Source: Botryotinia globosa
Lineage: Eukaryota > Ascomycota > Leotiomycetes > Helotiales > Sclerotiniaceae
Assembly (NCBI GenBank): GCA_014898425.1
Contig: RCSZ01000007.1
Location: 2,513,854 to 2,577,853 of the forward strand
Direction: 5' to 3'
DNA length: 64,000 nt
In this document: piece after piece, positions 11,600-25,300 of the stretch
Position numbering within the stretch: position 1 is the stretch's first letter
Layout of the letters: each line of letters begins with the position of its first letter
The notes under the pieces: model-generated
Seen by the model: the letters and a program-made list of their open reading frames with translations, nothing else
Told to the model about the DNA's origin: nothing
Database searches by the model: none
Translations under genes and position numbers: made by a program

Positions 11600-13880
11600 G
11601 ACCGGAAATGGATATGGCAAGTGAAGCATGATGAACTCGTGGTCTTGGAATGGAAAGAAGAGATCCGTAGTGGCGACAAGGCAGTAAAATATGGTAGAGT
11701 TTACTGATGTGATATGACTATGGAGATAAGAGATGTTTGATCGACTGTAGATTTATAACAAACCTTTCCCAAGGGAATTGTCTTATTTTCTTCTAGCGAA
11801 TCCATCTCCTAATGTCACACTAAAGTTCTTATCGACCGACAGCAATTAAAAATAATGTGGTGTGTTGTCGATAAGCCATGAAAGTCTGCTGCGAATGGCA
11901 TGTGATGGTGCTTATCTTTACACAAGGGTCCAAAAAATCGCACACTCGTGATTTTTCATGCAGAAAAGACCCGGTAAACATCCAAAAACAATAGAAAATT
12001 ATAGATAACGGGCTAGGGAAGACGAAAATATAGAGGAGCGGGTTGGTGAGATGGTGTGTAGAAGTATCAGCCGGATTGAGGGGCTAAAACCAATATGATA
12101 AGCATTGAAAAAAGTGTCATGTGAAGTCATAAGAGAGCAAATGATGCTGTGCTTGTGAACTCCACATGAAATTGCTTTTACACGGCAATGGACTGAAATC
12201 TGCTCCAAGGCAAAACATACATATTGAGTGGGTTAAACGTGCTGCCGCCAGAAAGATGGATAAGACGACAAAGGTCATCGCAGAATATGAAACATGTAAT
12301 CTCACATCAAAATACATAGATCTGAGGAGGGAAGACAGCATCTGGCCACCTCGCGTGCTACCTGGATACAAGGAGATAGTAGTGGATGCGCACGAATGGA
12401 AATCCCAAGAATGGCAGCCATTTCAACATGTATGCACACCTCAATAGCACCGACCAAGAGGATTTCAGAAATCCGATATGGCTACTTAGAAATTGCAAAC
12501 CTTTGATGTCTTTCTTCTCGGACCGTAGACTTGCGGACTGTGTTACACGGTATGCATGCACACTCGTGTTGAGATCAAACAATACATTCAGGTGATGTTT
12601 CCAACATGCCAGTGTGAGACTTTCGGCATATATTCAGCCAGATTTCGAGGAGGTCCTGCTTATAGCTCGAGAAGCTCCTACACTTTGCACATCCAGAGCT
12701 AATCTCCCCGATCTTTCGAAATGGCCATCGTTTCTCGGATCATGCAGACGAACAGATAAGTATGAGATTTGGAGTATTTGCCCAAACACTCTGAGGGTTC
12801 ATCGAGTGATGATCAAATAGTCCAGCCAAAACAACATGAAGCCACCGCTTCTAATCACCACTTGTAGAATTTGCAGTGCATATTGAATGATATTTTCAGC
12901 GGTGTTCGAGCGCATCGCAAGGGGAAGGGTTTCTCGGTTTATCCTGTCGCATGTAGAGGATACGTGGTATCGACTTCGCAGTTGATGGCGCATATCATAT
13001 CAAGAGATTCTGGCGGTTACAAGAACCAGACTTTGGTAACGCTTAAACTCTGTTGAATCTAGACTGTTGTGTAGGAATTGAAATGACGGCGAAATTTCTC
13101 ATTCCGTTCCATTCGAGGATTTCCACACACACAAGCTCCCTTTCCAACAGTTTTCACTGCTCAATTGAAGAATCATTTGATGATCAAGTAAAAATAAGAG
13201 TTTGAAGAGCTTTCTTCAGATTGTTAAAGGTTGTATTCACTGAACTGAAGGAATGATGATGGTGAAGCTCGGCAGATAGCAGAGTATGCTTACATGATAC
13301 CACAAGCTTCACCGCCCACCGAATTCATTCCACATGACGCAGGAATCACTTTCCCGACAGACCAGACTAGAGACGGTCAGAAATTCAGAATAAATCGTAT
13401 AAGATCGTATAAGATCGTATGCCGTGTGTACTCGTATTCACTTACTTACATAATTCGTACAAGGCTATGGATACTGCAACGATAGGTGTGTTCGTAAGAT
13501 AGATATATATAACAAAGAGCGATGGGAGCATAGCATAGCCGTCGCTGCAATAATGGCTGTGCCTCTCAAGGTCGTCCCGAGGTCCCGTCACCAATGATGC
13601 AATCCATTTGCAAAGCCACAATTTATATTTATACAAGATGGACGGGATCCACCTGCACTTGTATATATATGAACATTCACTCGTGCCTGCCGTCTTGATG
13701 AATCTTGTTCGTCCACATCCATAGTCATAGACGGAATTGCACTTCGATTTTACCCCTGAAATAGCCCCTCCCCCACCTTATACTGCCCTCCACCACCCCT
13801 CATCACCCAACATCCTTCTTACGAAATACCTACTTTAATAACCATAGTCACACAATTTTCCAACCACAATAGCAAAGGAA
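11600..13880. other. No confident gene; scattered short frames
   Basis: Minus-strand frames at 12371-12117, 12582-12358 and 12993-12799 each contain hydrophobic stretches and could be exons of a decayed membrane protein. I could not connect them with plausible introns or match a family. From about 13740 the plus strand becomes C- and CT-rich (CCCCTCCCCCACC), a common fungal core-promoter composition, just upstream of the SYLF gene. Confidence 0.35.
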
Positions 13881-13903
13881 TCAGCATATACCGAAATCAA
13901 ATC

Positions 13904-15175
13904 ATGACTGAACCATCAAATAATACAGCCAAACCATCAGCTTGGTCCAAGACCAAGCTTGGCGGCAAAGCAGCTTTTGATAAAGGATGGGCTGCGTTTG
14001 AGAAATTGGGAGGACCAGTTAACAAGCTCACGAATAAGATTGGATCTGAGGCTTTCTGGCCAACAGGCATGGAGAAAGAATGCGAGAAGGCTGCTCGAAT
14101 CCTTAAATCATTCTGTAGTAAGTTTGCTTGACACAGGGTTGACAGCAAACTGTCCACTAACAATTTGACAGAGGATGGATTCATGGCGGAGCAACAGAAG
14201 GATGCATCACAAGACTCAGAGACTAAGAAGAAGGTCCAAGATGGCCCCAGCAAGCCACCGAAAGTTCTTGTCAAGATTCCTCAAAAGGTCATCAAGAACT
14301 GTGTCGGTCTCGCGATTTATACCACCATGCGCTCTGGATTGTGGGTATCTGGTGCGGGTGGATCAGGCGTTTTGATTGCCAAGAATGAGAAGGGTCAATG
14401 GTCACCACCATCCGGAATTCACGTTCACACTCTAGGTGTAGGTTTTATGGCCGGAATTGATATCTATGACTGTGTCATTGTTATCAATGACCGCAAGGCT
14501 CTCGAAGCATTCAGTAAATTACGTGTCTCTCTAGGTGGCGAAATATCCGTCGTGGCTGGCCCTGTTGGAAGTGGTGCCATTTTAGACAGTGAGCTATTGA
14601 AAAGTAGGAAGCCGTTGTTCTCCTACATGAAGAGCAGAGGTCTATATGCGGGAGCACAGGTTGATGGAACCATAATCATCGAGCGCAACGATGAAAATGC
14701 AAGATACTATGGGGAAAAGTTGCCGGTAGCACAGATTTTACAGGGAAATGTTCCATCCCTTCCGCCAACCGCTGAGTTATTGATGGAAGTCTTAAAGGAT
14801 GCAGAAGGAAGACCAAACTTAAATCAAGCGGTCTTACAGCAAGTTTACGATAAGCCAGCACCGGCGGATTTCGAAATTGTAAATTCAGGGGAGGCTAGTG
14901 AGGACGAGAAGAAAAAGTTCGGTAACCCGAACACGGCCGAAGGTTATGCTATGCAGCAACAATTGCACGGACATCAACAACAGCAGTACCCAGGATATAC
15001 TCAGGGTAATGATTCTTACTATCCCCCGCCTCCTCCAGGACCACCACCTCAACAGGATCATACCCAAAATCCTCCGGCTTACTCTCAAAATCCGTCAGAC
15101 TTTCCACCGCAGCAAGCAAGCGGTGCAACTGAACAGGGCTATTATGCACCCGAGAAACCACCTCGTCCAACCTGA
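13904..15175 (+). CDS. SYLF (Ysc84-type) domain actin-binding protein
   Basis: Homologue of the yeast Ysc84/Lsb3 lipid- and actin-binding module that works at cortical actin patches in endocytosis. Exons 13904-14117 and 14172-15175 give 405 residues; the 54 nt intron has a CACTAAC branch site and restores FCKDGFM. Residues about 95-300 carry the SYLF/DUF500 domain: a lead helix, IPQKVIKNCVGLAIYTTMRS, GAGGSGVLIAKNEKGQWSPP, a long glycine-rich core (GVGFMAGIDIYDCVIVIND) and SRGLYAGAQVDGTII. The C-terminal 100 residues are low-complexity Q/P-rich with a PPPPPGPPP run, a likely SH3 or profilin ligand. Yeast Ysc84 has a C-terminal SH3 domain; this version has a proline-rich tail instead, common in filamentous fungi. 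The start is supported by the CT-rich leader just upstream. Confidence 0.9.
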
Positions 15176-15179
15176 AGAA

Positions 15180-17150
15180 GTAGATGCTTGGATGAAGATG
15201 AATTGATAGTCCTATGATAGTTTTTCTTTAATGTAAGACCTGATCATAATTCGATTCGGAGTTATCCCTCAACACATTGAGGATCCATGATTTATAATAA
15301 GATATTTCTGAGATTCTGTTGTGATACACGATTATAGTTGCACTTTGAAACACAGACATCCAATCAATTTCGTAATAAAATCAACCTCAAGTTGTACACA
15401 ACTCTTCCGAGCACGTGTATAAACGCCCAATCGTCATTGTGTGACATATCTAGTCTATGAAAAACAACGCACAAATTTCGAAGCATGTCATATTGGACTG
15501 TATAATGGCGGCTGAATATGGAAATGGTCATTGCCTTCCTGCAGATGGTAACATCCTTACAAGGTGAGCTGAGAAGTCAAATTTCACACGTCCGTCTTTC
15601 TGTACATAAAATACAATATCAATCGTAAGACTAGAGAGCTATAACTAGCTTGTGGTCAAATTTGGAAGCCCAGATTATGAGATACTAGGTATATCAGGTG
15701 ATATTTAGGTTGGTAGAAGACTGGTTCGAGCCCAACCGAATTGGCATTCATCTGATACATTATACATCTTCTGGGGCAGTACATATTGTAGCCTTGTGAG
15801 TGGTAGCTCTTTCTTCAAAATAATAACATCTCATGACCGAGAGTCTCTTAACGCAAGTCACCTGGATATCCATACTTGCATATCCATGGATGTCCACGTA
15901 CGAGCAAGAGAACATGCTCGGTGGGATCGGAAAATTGTTCGACCGAAGACCCGCACCGGCAATGTGGCTGGGCGTCCTCACATCAAGATTTTGTCCTTCT
16001 GGTTCTTGCTACCATGGATGCTTCAAGGCAATCCTTTCGATTGGAGTATCTTGTACCGTCAAAATTTCTCAAATTGTACAACAAAAACCTTCCTCAACCT
16101 CCCTCTCTTGGGTGACCTTCATACTCAAAGCTTCTGATTGGAAACATATTTCCAAGAGCATCCATGGATGCTTCGAGGCTTCAACCAAATCGACTCCCGG
16201 GAGGTCGTGGAAATTTCGACTGCAGTTCAGTCAACACCCGTACTTTTGACAGGTCCAAGTAGCTCAGAATGCCGGCGAGCAGCCCACGTCCGACTAGCAT
16301 ATATGCTCCTAATTAATTCGCTTTACACTGGTTTCATTGGGCTCCAATCAACCGGCGAAAGCATTCACTTATGATATATCACAATCTAACATCTAAATGC
16401 TACATAGGCGCATTCGTCAGGTGTTACCGCACCAACTCATGCCAATCAAAATTACCATCTTTCGGTTTTAATCGATGTTATATACGCAATGACGGCCACG
16501 TCTCGGTTTGCTATTGCTGCATCTCACCAGTTGAAATCCTTTTCACTGAAATCCCTTCAACTATCAAGCCTTAGTTATCTATATAAGATATTTGTTAGAC
16601 ATCTCTTGAAATCCTTTGACTTTCTTATTATGTTCCCCCTTGGAAGAATTCTCTGGTCTAGACGATCATGGAACGTTCACGACTCGACATCAGCGGCTGA
16701 GGCCTTGAAAAATACTGGTTTCCAGCCGTTGAAACACAACAAGCTCAGATTCTTGGGTCTTCTAAATTTCCTGGGGTTCACTTTATCATGCTTAAAAATG
16801 AAATGGAAAAGCTCAAGGCACATCACAGGGCAGTATCATAGATCTCGAGGTTATGTTGCGGCCACAAACTTTTTATTCATGCTAAATCATAAAACAAGCA
16901 AAACTTTTTTCGTCCCATCCCAATTTAACGACGAGGCATAGCTCTCTCCGGTCGTCCTTTCAACTACAGTCTACTTCAACATGATCTTATGCCAACCGAG
17001 TCACCGCTGACATTCAACCCTACTCAAATTCCAAATTATCCTTCATTCTGATCAAGTGTCTGAAGGCTGCCGCACTACAATGTCAACCTGAAGAAATGTT
17101 AGTGACATTGCAGCACGCCTAGAAGTGATGTGATGCGTATACCTCACTAT
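15180..17150. other. No gene recognised
   Basis: Contains the 3' flank of the SYLF gene. Overlapping frames at 15796-16249 and 16489-16941 are open but have no domain, no consistent splice structure and no coding-like residue pattern. CCATGGATG-like words recur (about 15890, 16010 and 16162) without forming a clear repeat. Confidence 0.4.
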
Positions 17151-17428
17151 TCAACAGGCAGTACCACAAGCGCCGCAGGCTCTTCCTGCAATAACCCATA
17201 CTTCTTGACCTCTGGTGAGACAATTTGGACACCTAACAGAAGGAATCTGGTCTATGTCAGTATATATCGAATACAATGGGGCCAGATGCAATCTCTTACG
17301 CCGGGAATTTGAGTCATGCCGAAAGATCCTGAAATCTCATCAAACGGCATCGGCATCGATTCGATGGAAGGGAGGATGTTCATCTCTCCTCGGACAATGA
17401 TCTCGAATGGGCTCGGTTGGTAAGGCAT
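17151..17428 (-). CDS. Small CxxC zinc-ribbon-like protein (74 aa), two exons
   Basis: Neither exon is long enough to be listed by a simple ORF search. Exon 1 (17428-17300, 43 codons) reads MPYQPSPFEIIVRGEM..., and exon 2 (17246-17151) gives RCPNCLTRGQEVWVIAGRAC followed by GACGTAC and a stop. The 53 nt intron has GTAAGA and ACCAG ends and joins in phase 0. Two CxxC pairs (RCPNC and ACGAC) plus a terminal Cys suggest a small metal-binding ribbon or a disulphide-stabilised peptide. There is no signal peptide, so a cytosolic or nuclear zinc-binding role is more likely. I believe similar short proteins occur in many fungi, but function is unknown to me. Confidence 0.6.
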
Positions 17429-17439
17429 CTTGATTGAAG

Positions 17440-20400
17440 TTGGTCGAAAGTAATCTCTTGGTCGATTGATGATTGATTGATGTGAGGCAGATATATATGT
17501 TTAAAAGACAAGTTTGTTTGGGTTGATGGGCTTCTTGAATCGATGAGGTCCAGCTTCAGCTCGGTGGAAGTGGTCAATATATAATGTTTGGGAGCGGACT
17601 TAAGAGCTGTTCCGAAACTTGCTATGCTGTTCATCGATCCTTTGGCAAAAGAAAAGATGATCTTATTTTCTGATATTGCGGTTGCTTGCATTCTCGAATG
17701 TTGATGGTCGACGTGCTTGGATATCTGCGTCTGCAGGTGTTCGAAAGGGTAGCTGCAATTTTGTCAAACGGGACACCCTAGACTAGGAACGATCGTGTTC
17801 TATATGGATACAACATTACGATAAACACGCAACACGGCATGATGGAGATTTTGAGCCATAGTTGTCATCAACGGTGCCTATCAATTATGCGTTGATATTC
17901 TACCTCCGATCTGAATGCAGCAAATCGCCGGTCGATGATGAGGATACATTGGATCTTTGCTTGGTCAGAACCGAGGGATCCTTGTGCCAGGCTTTCAACT
18001 TGACAGGGCTACTGTCCAGCGAATGGTAAAAAGAATGTACCTGGAAGGTAATCCGAATCAATTCTCTCCAGGTTTCTAACTTTCGAGGCTCCATAACAAC
18101 CAGGGATCAATGCTTCTCGGTTTCAATCCAATGATCCTACACGCTCTGCAGGTATCCGTGCAAAATAAGATATTCGTATGGTTCGTGTGAGCGACAGACC
18201 CTTCATGCAGCCTGCAAGTGGACGCCAAATCATCTGACTCTTGTGCTTCGAATTTTTCTGACGACTACGCACAGTCCGAGCCTTAGGAATCATTGTACGG
18301 ATGCAGATCAACAAATTCATATCCGGAACTGTCGTCGTACTCGAAACCTCATCATGGATCATTTGTTTGAGTAATTCTGACACCTCAATTTACTGTGCTA
18401 TACAGTTTGTCGTTGGAACATTAGGAAGTCATTCTAAATTGCGTGGAATATGTTGAGGGCCAGAGCATGGGGGGTCTTCATGATATATCATATATGACGG
18501 AACAAATTACTACTATCCGACTCGTCACTTTTTACGGTTTGTATTAGATGATGCCTGTCAGGAACACTCCTACCATTCACCACGGCAGTCGGAGGTCTTC
18601 TGTGCATGTGGCTTGGTTTACCAAATCGTCGGAATCTTCTCAATTGAAATACTCGGCATTGATCTAAACTCATGAAAATCCGGGGACAGTCATATAGGAT
18701 TGAATTTTCGCAAGAGATATCAATTTTTGGAATCGACCAAGTCAAGTAAGCCATCATCCACCAACATACCGCACTCAAAGAATAATAATGGAAAGTCTAT
18801 GACTTCGAAAATAACAAAATTCTCCGATTCTCAGGATTAGTTGGGATCGGCAGGGATTTTGTTGAGTCGTGAAACAATTTCTTTGGTACCGAGAAATGGG
18901 GAAAGGTACGTAGTGCGATGAGAATCTGCGTACTACATTATACAGCATACGGAGTTGTTGAACCGCATCCGGAGTCATCCTTTCTTCCTTGAACCTACGA
19001 AGATGGTTCTCGCCAGTTGACAACTGCCATGCATTCATATGCAAATTTGAATACACTCTTGCAAAACTTCCATCGAAAAAAAAGTGATTCGATACGTCGT
19101 GGCCGTTGTTGTTTGTATCACATTTCACAGATATTAGTGTGCTGTGTATTATTGGACGACCTAGCCAACACATCAATTCCATAGAACACATCAGGCACAT
19201 CATATCATATCACAGCAAGGAGAAACCTCCTCCGATGCCAAGTTTCGCAGCTGGATTCATCTTTCCCCATCCACTTTCATGTCGCTATCCTCATTCTCGA
19301 TGCCAAACTCATCATTATGAGCAATTTTTATTGTTTCCAAAATTTCTATCCCACGACATGTCACCTGTTTTTTTTCTTTTCATTTATTTTATGGTTTCAT
19401 ATTGCAATATCAATCTCGCAACGCAACGCAACGCACTATCTGTACAATACATGAATGCAATTTAAAATTTGGCAGAAATGGCCCCCAAATTGAATTCAGG
19501 CCTACATGCCTAAAAAGTTCCAAAGAATTGTCCAGTTTTGATGCAACCAGATCGTATGATAATCGAATCGGAATTATACGCATGCGCTGTGCTACAGTTA
19601 AGGCTCCATGTTCAAGGAGATATTTAAAAATAATTTCCCCTTTATAAGATTCGGAAGAGTTTTCCGATGGTTCTTGATTTATCGAGCCGGGTAGGTGCAG
19701 ATGCCATTAGCTCGATGATTTGCATCCGAAGTGGCGGTGGACGAACCATTGGGTTGGGTTTGTTATTGGATTCTAGATCGTGGAATGGATTGAAGAGGAT
19801 GAAAAGAATTCATACGCACAATCCGAATGATCAACAAATTGGCATCATGTCATGATGGAATCGAATGAGGATAGTGCCAATTAATCTCTTCCACATGGCA
19901 TGACATTGTGGATTTGAGGAGTTGGCATAGAAAAACTTGTTTGTTTGTTTCGCTGAAGAACCAAGATCCCTTCACTCTACCAACATTTTCACACATCGTC
20001 TCATTTGAACGATTCACACGCATCACTTATCACTGATACAAAACGTACATACGGCTCCTAATTCCCGAACGCCAACAAGCCACTATGGAAATTCTCCGAA
20101 TTTCTTCAAGCGTCTCGGAAGTCGTGTCGTGTCGTACTGCGTACACAACCCTTTACCCCCACTCTTGTTCCTTGTGGCACAGGAAATGAATGACACGCAC
20201 ATAGGGATTTTACGCATACGTGTGTGCCTACTACCTTTTTGAGAAAGGCGAATTCGTGGAAGCAGCAAAACATATTCATTCATTCATTTATTCATGCTAT
20301 TGGAAATTATGCAAATTCGACAATTTACACGCATGGGAAATGGAGTTGTGCAAATGGATGTGGATATGTGAAGATGAATCGCATACCCTACTCGCATCTA

Positions 20401-22340
20401 CATGGCGGCTCGGATGGCGACAGCTACGAAGTAGATTAATGTCACTCGATAGCTCATCCGTTGCAGGAGGTAGTCCTCACTGAATCCCGATGTTCGTTTG
20501 AGTCTAGGATTGAGTTCAGGCCTTGTCATTCACTACTACGTTCGGGAAGTAATGTGATGTAATGCAGTACAGTACCTGCTCTCTGTCTCGATTGTCAGCA
20601 TCAAGTGGAATAATGGCTTGAGTTTTCCATCGCATTCGCTTTGAGTTTTCTTTGGATTTCATTTTCTTCTCTTGGAAATCCGAGTAATGGATATGAATGC
20701 ACAACTGGGTACCTAGGTAAGTGAGGTAAAGTGAGGTGAGCCGAGGTGAGGTCAAGTGGGAGGTTCAACAATTACAACTCACGAGATTTTTCTCCTTTCT
20801 TTCTTCTATTTTTCATGGGCATGGGTCACCTACTTGTGATGTATTGCTTACCGGCTGAGAAGATGAGTATGAAAATGAATGAGCACTTGTCACCACCGTA
20901 CCGGGCTCGATTGATAGGACATGGAATGCAAAAATCAAGGAAGACATCAAGAAACTATTCAATTTGATTCGTGCACGCTTTGCCCTCTTCATTTTTTCTT
21001 CATGTCTATCTATAACCTTTTACCTTTATCTTTATCTTCGCCTTTCCCTTTACTTCTCGCATCTCCATCCACAGTAATTATTCAATACGCTAGAACACTA
21101 CCGTTTCATTCCCATTCCCACTCGCATTTCATTCCCACTCCCATCACTATAGATCACACCTAGGTATTTGTTATATAGAGAGGTAGATTACATAAATTCC
21201 AGACATATATCTATTTGATGAACTTTCTATCCGCTAGGCTATCCCATCTACAAACCCATCAATCCATCAACTCATCAACCTATTCTAATATCCCCAAAAT
21301 AATATACACACACATTCACATGCACACTCACACTCCATCATCTTAAACTCCCCCCTTCCCCCCTTCCCCTGAACCTTCAAATCATCCTCGACTCAACCTT
21401 CAAATCACCTTCAACCTCAACCTCAGCCCCAAATCCAAACCCACATTTCAACTCTCAAACCCCCCGCCTCTATAATTAAATCTCAAACTCAGAAAAATCT
21501 CCACGTAAAGTTCCCATCCCTAAACCCAAGCTGAAAGGAAAAAAAGAAAAAAGAAAAAAAAACCCCCCCGAAAAGAAAAACCAACACCGCAATGTCTATC
21601 TAAGCCTATGTATATATATCACTTCAAAATTCACAAAACAATTAAATAATCAATCATTCTACTCATCCACTCATCCACACAATACAAATCCCAAACCACA
21701 AAGCCAAGTATCAAGTATCAAGATTCTTCAGAAATAATCAATAACTAATAGGGGTATCCTTCCTTTCTCCAACTTCCTTCCATTTACTCTTCCATCTTCC
21801 ATCTCCATCAAATCTTCCATCGAATGTTCCTTCGGATTGATACCCTTCCTACTTCCTCTCATCTTCCTTTCCTTTCCTTCATTCCAGATCCAATCCAATT
21901 CAATCCAATCCAATCCAATTCAATCCAATTCAATCCAATCCATCAACCAATCCATCAACCAATCCATCAACCAATCCATCAACCAATCCATCTTCCTTCC
22001 CTTCCTCAAAATTCGTTACATTAAATTCTCCCTCGCTTGTCCGACAAAGTGTCAACACACTCACTCACTTAGTTACTTACATAATTACGCGATGCAGTAC
22101 AACGTGATGCAATGCTATGGCATATTACATCCATCCATCCCGCGTACATATTCTTCCTACCCTCCACTGTCGTGATCGGACCCCTGGTCATACAGCAGGG
22201 GAAAGTGAAAAACAGAAAGAAAAAGGCTATCTACTCATACATACATACATACAACACAATGACCAGCTCATCCATCATACATTAATATTATCACCCAATC
22301 TCCAGTTGAAGTCGATCTAAGCCCACTCATCCTCTGACCC
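17440..22340. other. Large gene-poor region with simple repeats
   Basis: Nearly 5 kb without a recognisable gene. Frames such as 19203-18775 (minus) have no support. From about 20950 the plus strand is strikingly pyrimidine- and CA-rich, as in fungal promoters or 5' leaders, yet no plus-strand gene follows. It contains a CCAAT/CAATT tract at 21892-21940 and a 12 bp tandem repeat (ATCCATCAACCA) at about 21938-21992. Confidence 0.45.
21892..21992. repeat. CCAAT-type and 12-bp tandem repeats
   Basis: A run of CAATC/CAATT pentamers passes into about four and a half copies of ATCCATCAACCA. It is low complexity and in an untranslated region. Confidence 0.85.
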
Positions 22341-22350
22341 CCACCTTTCT

Positions 22351-25300
22351 TCACGAAAGAACTTTTTCAATCTTAACCAACAAAAGCCCTGGCGTTGAGT
22401 TCCCCTTGATATCTTTCAGTGGAATCAGTCGATAACCTTGCTGAAGACGATCTAGTCTTATGCAAGCCCAGGCTGCTAGTTCATCTTTGGAGTAATTCGC
22501 GTCTTCAATCTTAAACCTATGTGATGAGAATGTTAGTAAGATGATAAAGACGGTGTGATATGCATGGTCCAGATAACTGGATTGCAGGAAGTTTAGGGGG
22601 ATTTCGAATGATTGAATGGAGATTGGGCGAATGTAAATGAAGAGGAATAGAAGAAAGAAATGAATGACTGGGGTGTCATTGCATACACACACATCATACA
22701 TGAGGTAGACGTGTGCAGTAAGTAATGGAATAATGTTCCATGGATGAAGAATACGAGTGATGTAATAGTGAGAGTGATGAAAACATGCATTTCATCTCGA
22801 TGCGAAACTTCAACGAAAGGAAGAAAGTCGAACCACAAAACAATCCTAGCTTATGAGTGTGGTAGTTGAGAACGCGCCATGTGTAACATTAAATTGGGGA
22901 ACCAGAGGCCGAACTTCGTCAATGCACGGGATGGGCTGGCAATCATACAACTGATTCGACAAGGAAGTATGCAGCGGAACCCCACCCGAGCAGCCAAGCG
23001 TCAAAAGACCGTTGGTCTACTGCACTCTTAAATGAATCTGCATTGATACTGACCATCCGGCTCCGGGCCGTTGCGTTTTTGAAGATTGAGAGATTGAAAA
23101 GCTCCGATTTGAGCTTTGTAATATGTGCCAGGCACTTGGGTGAAAGCTTTGGGGACTCTGAGCGGTGTGACATAATAGCAAGTTTATGATTCATCAACGA
23201 TGGTTATCAAATCATGTGAATGTAGACCTTGTCTAATTCCCTGCACATAGTAACTTGTGGAAGTATAAATAGAGAAATGTTGAAGAAAATTGGTGCGACA
23301 TGTACTAACCTGACAAAGCTCAACTCCTCCACCACGTTCCTAATACCTTCAAAATGAAGGGTTTCGCCGTCGAAATCGGGTTTGCTACCCGATTTATAGG
23401 CAGTCTTGAGTTTGTGTTCGCCCTCTTTCGCCTTGACATCATTTCCGATTGGTTGTCCGTTGAGCTCTTCTTGACTTTCGACGTGCAGCTCGCATTTGAC
23501 GTACGGATGGAAGCCCTTTTCCGTCTCACCTTCGGGATAAGGAATTTGTTGGCCTGCAAATATGGAAATCTTCAAATCCAGGGTCTTGTAGGGTATATTT
23601 GACCATATATCGGACTTGACGTCCTCACTGCGATATCCCGGAGGCTTTAATATCCATCCTTGAGACCCGGCAAACATTCCCTCATTCAACATCATACCTT
23701 CATCCAATGTTTGCCAATTCAGAGCAACCATTTGAATGCCCTTACGCCAACAGACCGAAGGGTCAAGATTGGATGAGTCAAATCGGGAGCCAGCTGGGAA
23801 TGCTCTCATGAAAAAATTACGATTATGATTAAACATCTGTTCCCGTTTCTGCTCATGAAGCTCGTTGATCACTTTTTCGCCGACGGAAAAGATGTGAGAG
23901 GGTTTGGTGGCCGCTCTTACATCAAACGAGACAAAATGTTCGCTGTGCGTATAAATTCCGAGCTTACTGAGACTATCACAGATCTTTGCCTTCTTCTTCG
24001 AACTTCCGCGATCATCTTCGGAACCGGACTGCCCAGAGTCTGCATCTTTCCTCGAGATCACCGGTACCAATGTGTTGGATGATGCCTTCTTCTCCAAAGT
24101 ATCCGTGCTTGCGGGCGATAGTCCATTCGTAGGCAAACCATTTGTAGTCTCGTTCGAGGCTTCTGGTGTCTCTTTTAATTCCGGTGCCTTCTTGACCTTG
24201 ACTAAAATTTTGTTGAGAAGCTCGTCGAGTCTTGGAACTCTTTCTTCCGGATTGCATGTTTCGAATGGAGAATCGAGTAAGAGACCTTCCCACTCCTCCT
24301 TCATAATATCGACCATAACTTCCTGTTGTTCATGATCGGCATGGACTTCGAGACTGACTATAATTGGGAGTGGACTTGTAGTAAAGGCATTTTCTCGAAT
24401 CGTTTTGCAGACTGCTCGAAATCCAACGGGTGCTGTCAAGGTCCAACCGTGTAGGACTAAGGGCTCTCCAAGCATGGACGATCGTATCGAAGCCGGTCGT
24501 CCCCCATTCTCATCCTCATCCAAAACTTTAAGTTTATCTCCCGAACTTGATTTGGTAATCTTGTGTTTCGCACTCTCCAACTTTTCTTTGGCACTTTCCA
24601 TCTTCTCTTCCACCGTCAATATAGCTGCGGCAGCTCTGCTGGACAGTGTACTTCCCGTTCCTGAAGGTTGTCGTTTATGATCGGCTTTATTCGAAAATAT
24701 GGATTTGTCGTCTCTATCTGGTAGTTCTCCATTGTGTACATCTATTTCAATACATCGACAATTTTGTGTGAGAGCCTAATGGAAGGTGGCAGTTAGTAAG
24801 GAAGCTGAATCAAATGACCATCGGTCGACTGACAGTTTTATATGCTTCCGTAGAACTCCTAGACAATAACTGATTTCCTTCTAGATATGTATTGTGACTA
24901 CTACTGATGTAATAGTTGGTGATTGGTTTGGACTGATCTAATTCCGGTAGGCGCTTCAACACCTCGAGTGAATGACTGTAAAATAGGGACTCGAGAAATT
25001 CTTCGACTTTGTATGAATCTTTATTGAGTTTGAGTGTATGGCCTTGCACATCTGCCAACCACTGCTCGAAGCGTTCCCTTCCTAGACACGATTCGGAACC
25101 TGATAATTCGTCGAAAAGCTTTCGTAAATATTCTTGAATCTCATGAGAGAGGTAGGCTTGACGGGGAGGATCTCCTGCCGTGGTATTATTGAGGGGTTGA
25201 AGATGTACTCCATGACCAGGCGTAACCATTGTCGACATAGCTACGAGTTTGTGAAGGGAGAAGTGTTTGCCGGAGGGAGTGAGGAGAGGCATGGTAGTTA

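Noticed and set aside
12117..12993. Seven-transmembrane (RTA1 or rhodopsin-like) gene on the minus strand
   Set aside because: Hydrophobic pieces exist, but no introns join them in phase and no family motif could be read.
13897..14274. 125-codon frame antisense to the SYLF gene
   Set aside because: Shadow of exon 1 and the start of exon 2 of a well-supported gene.
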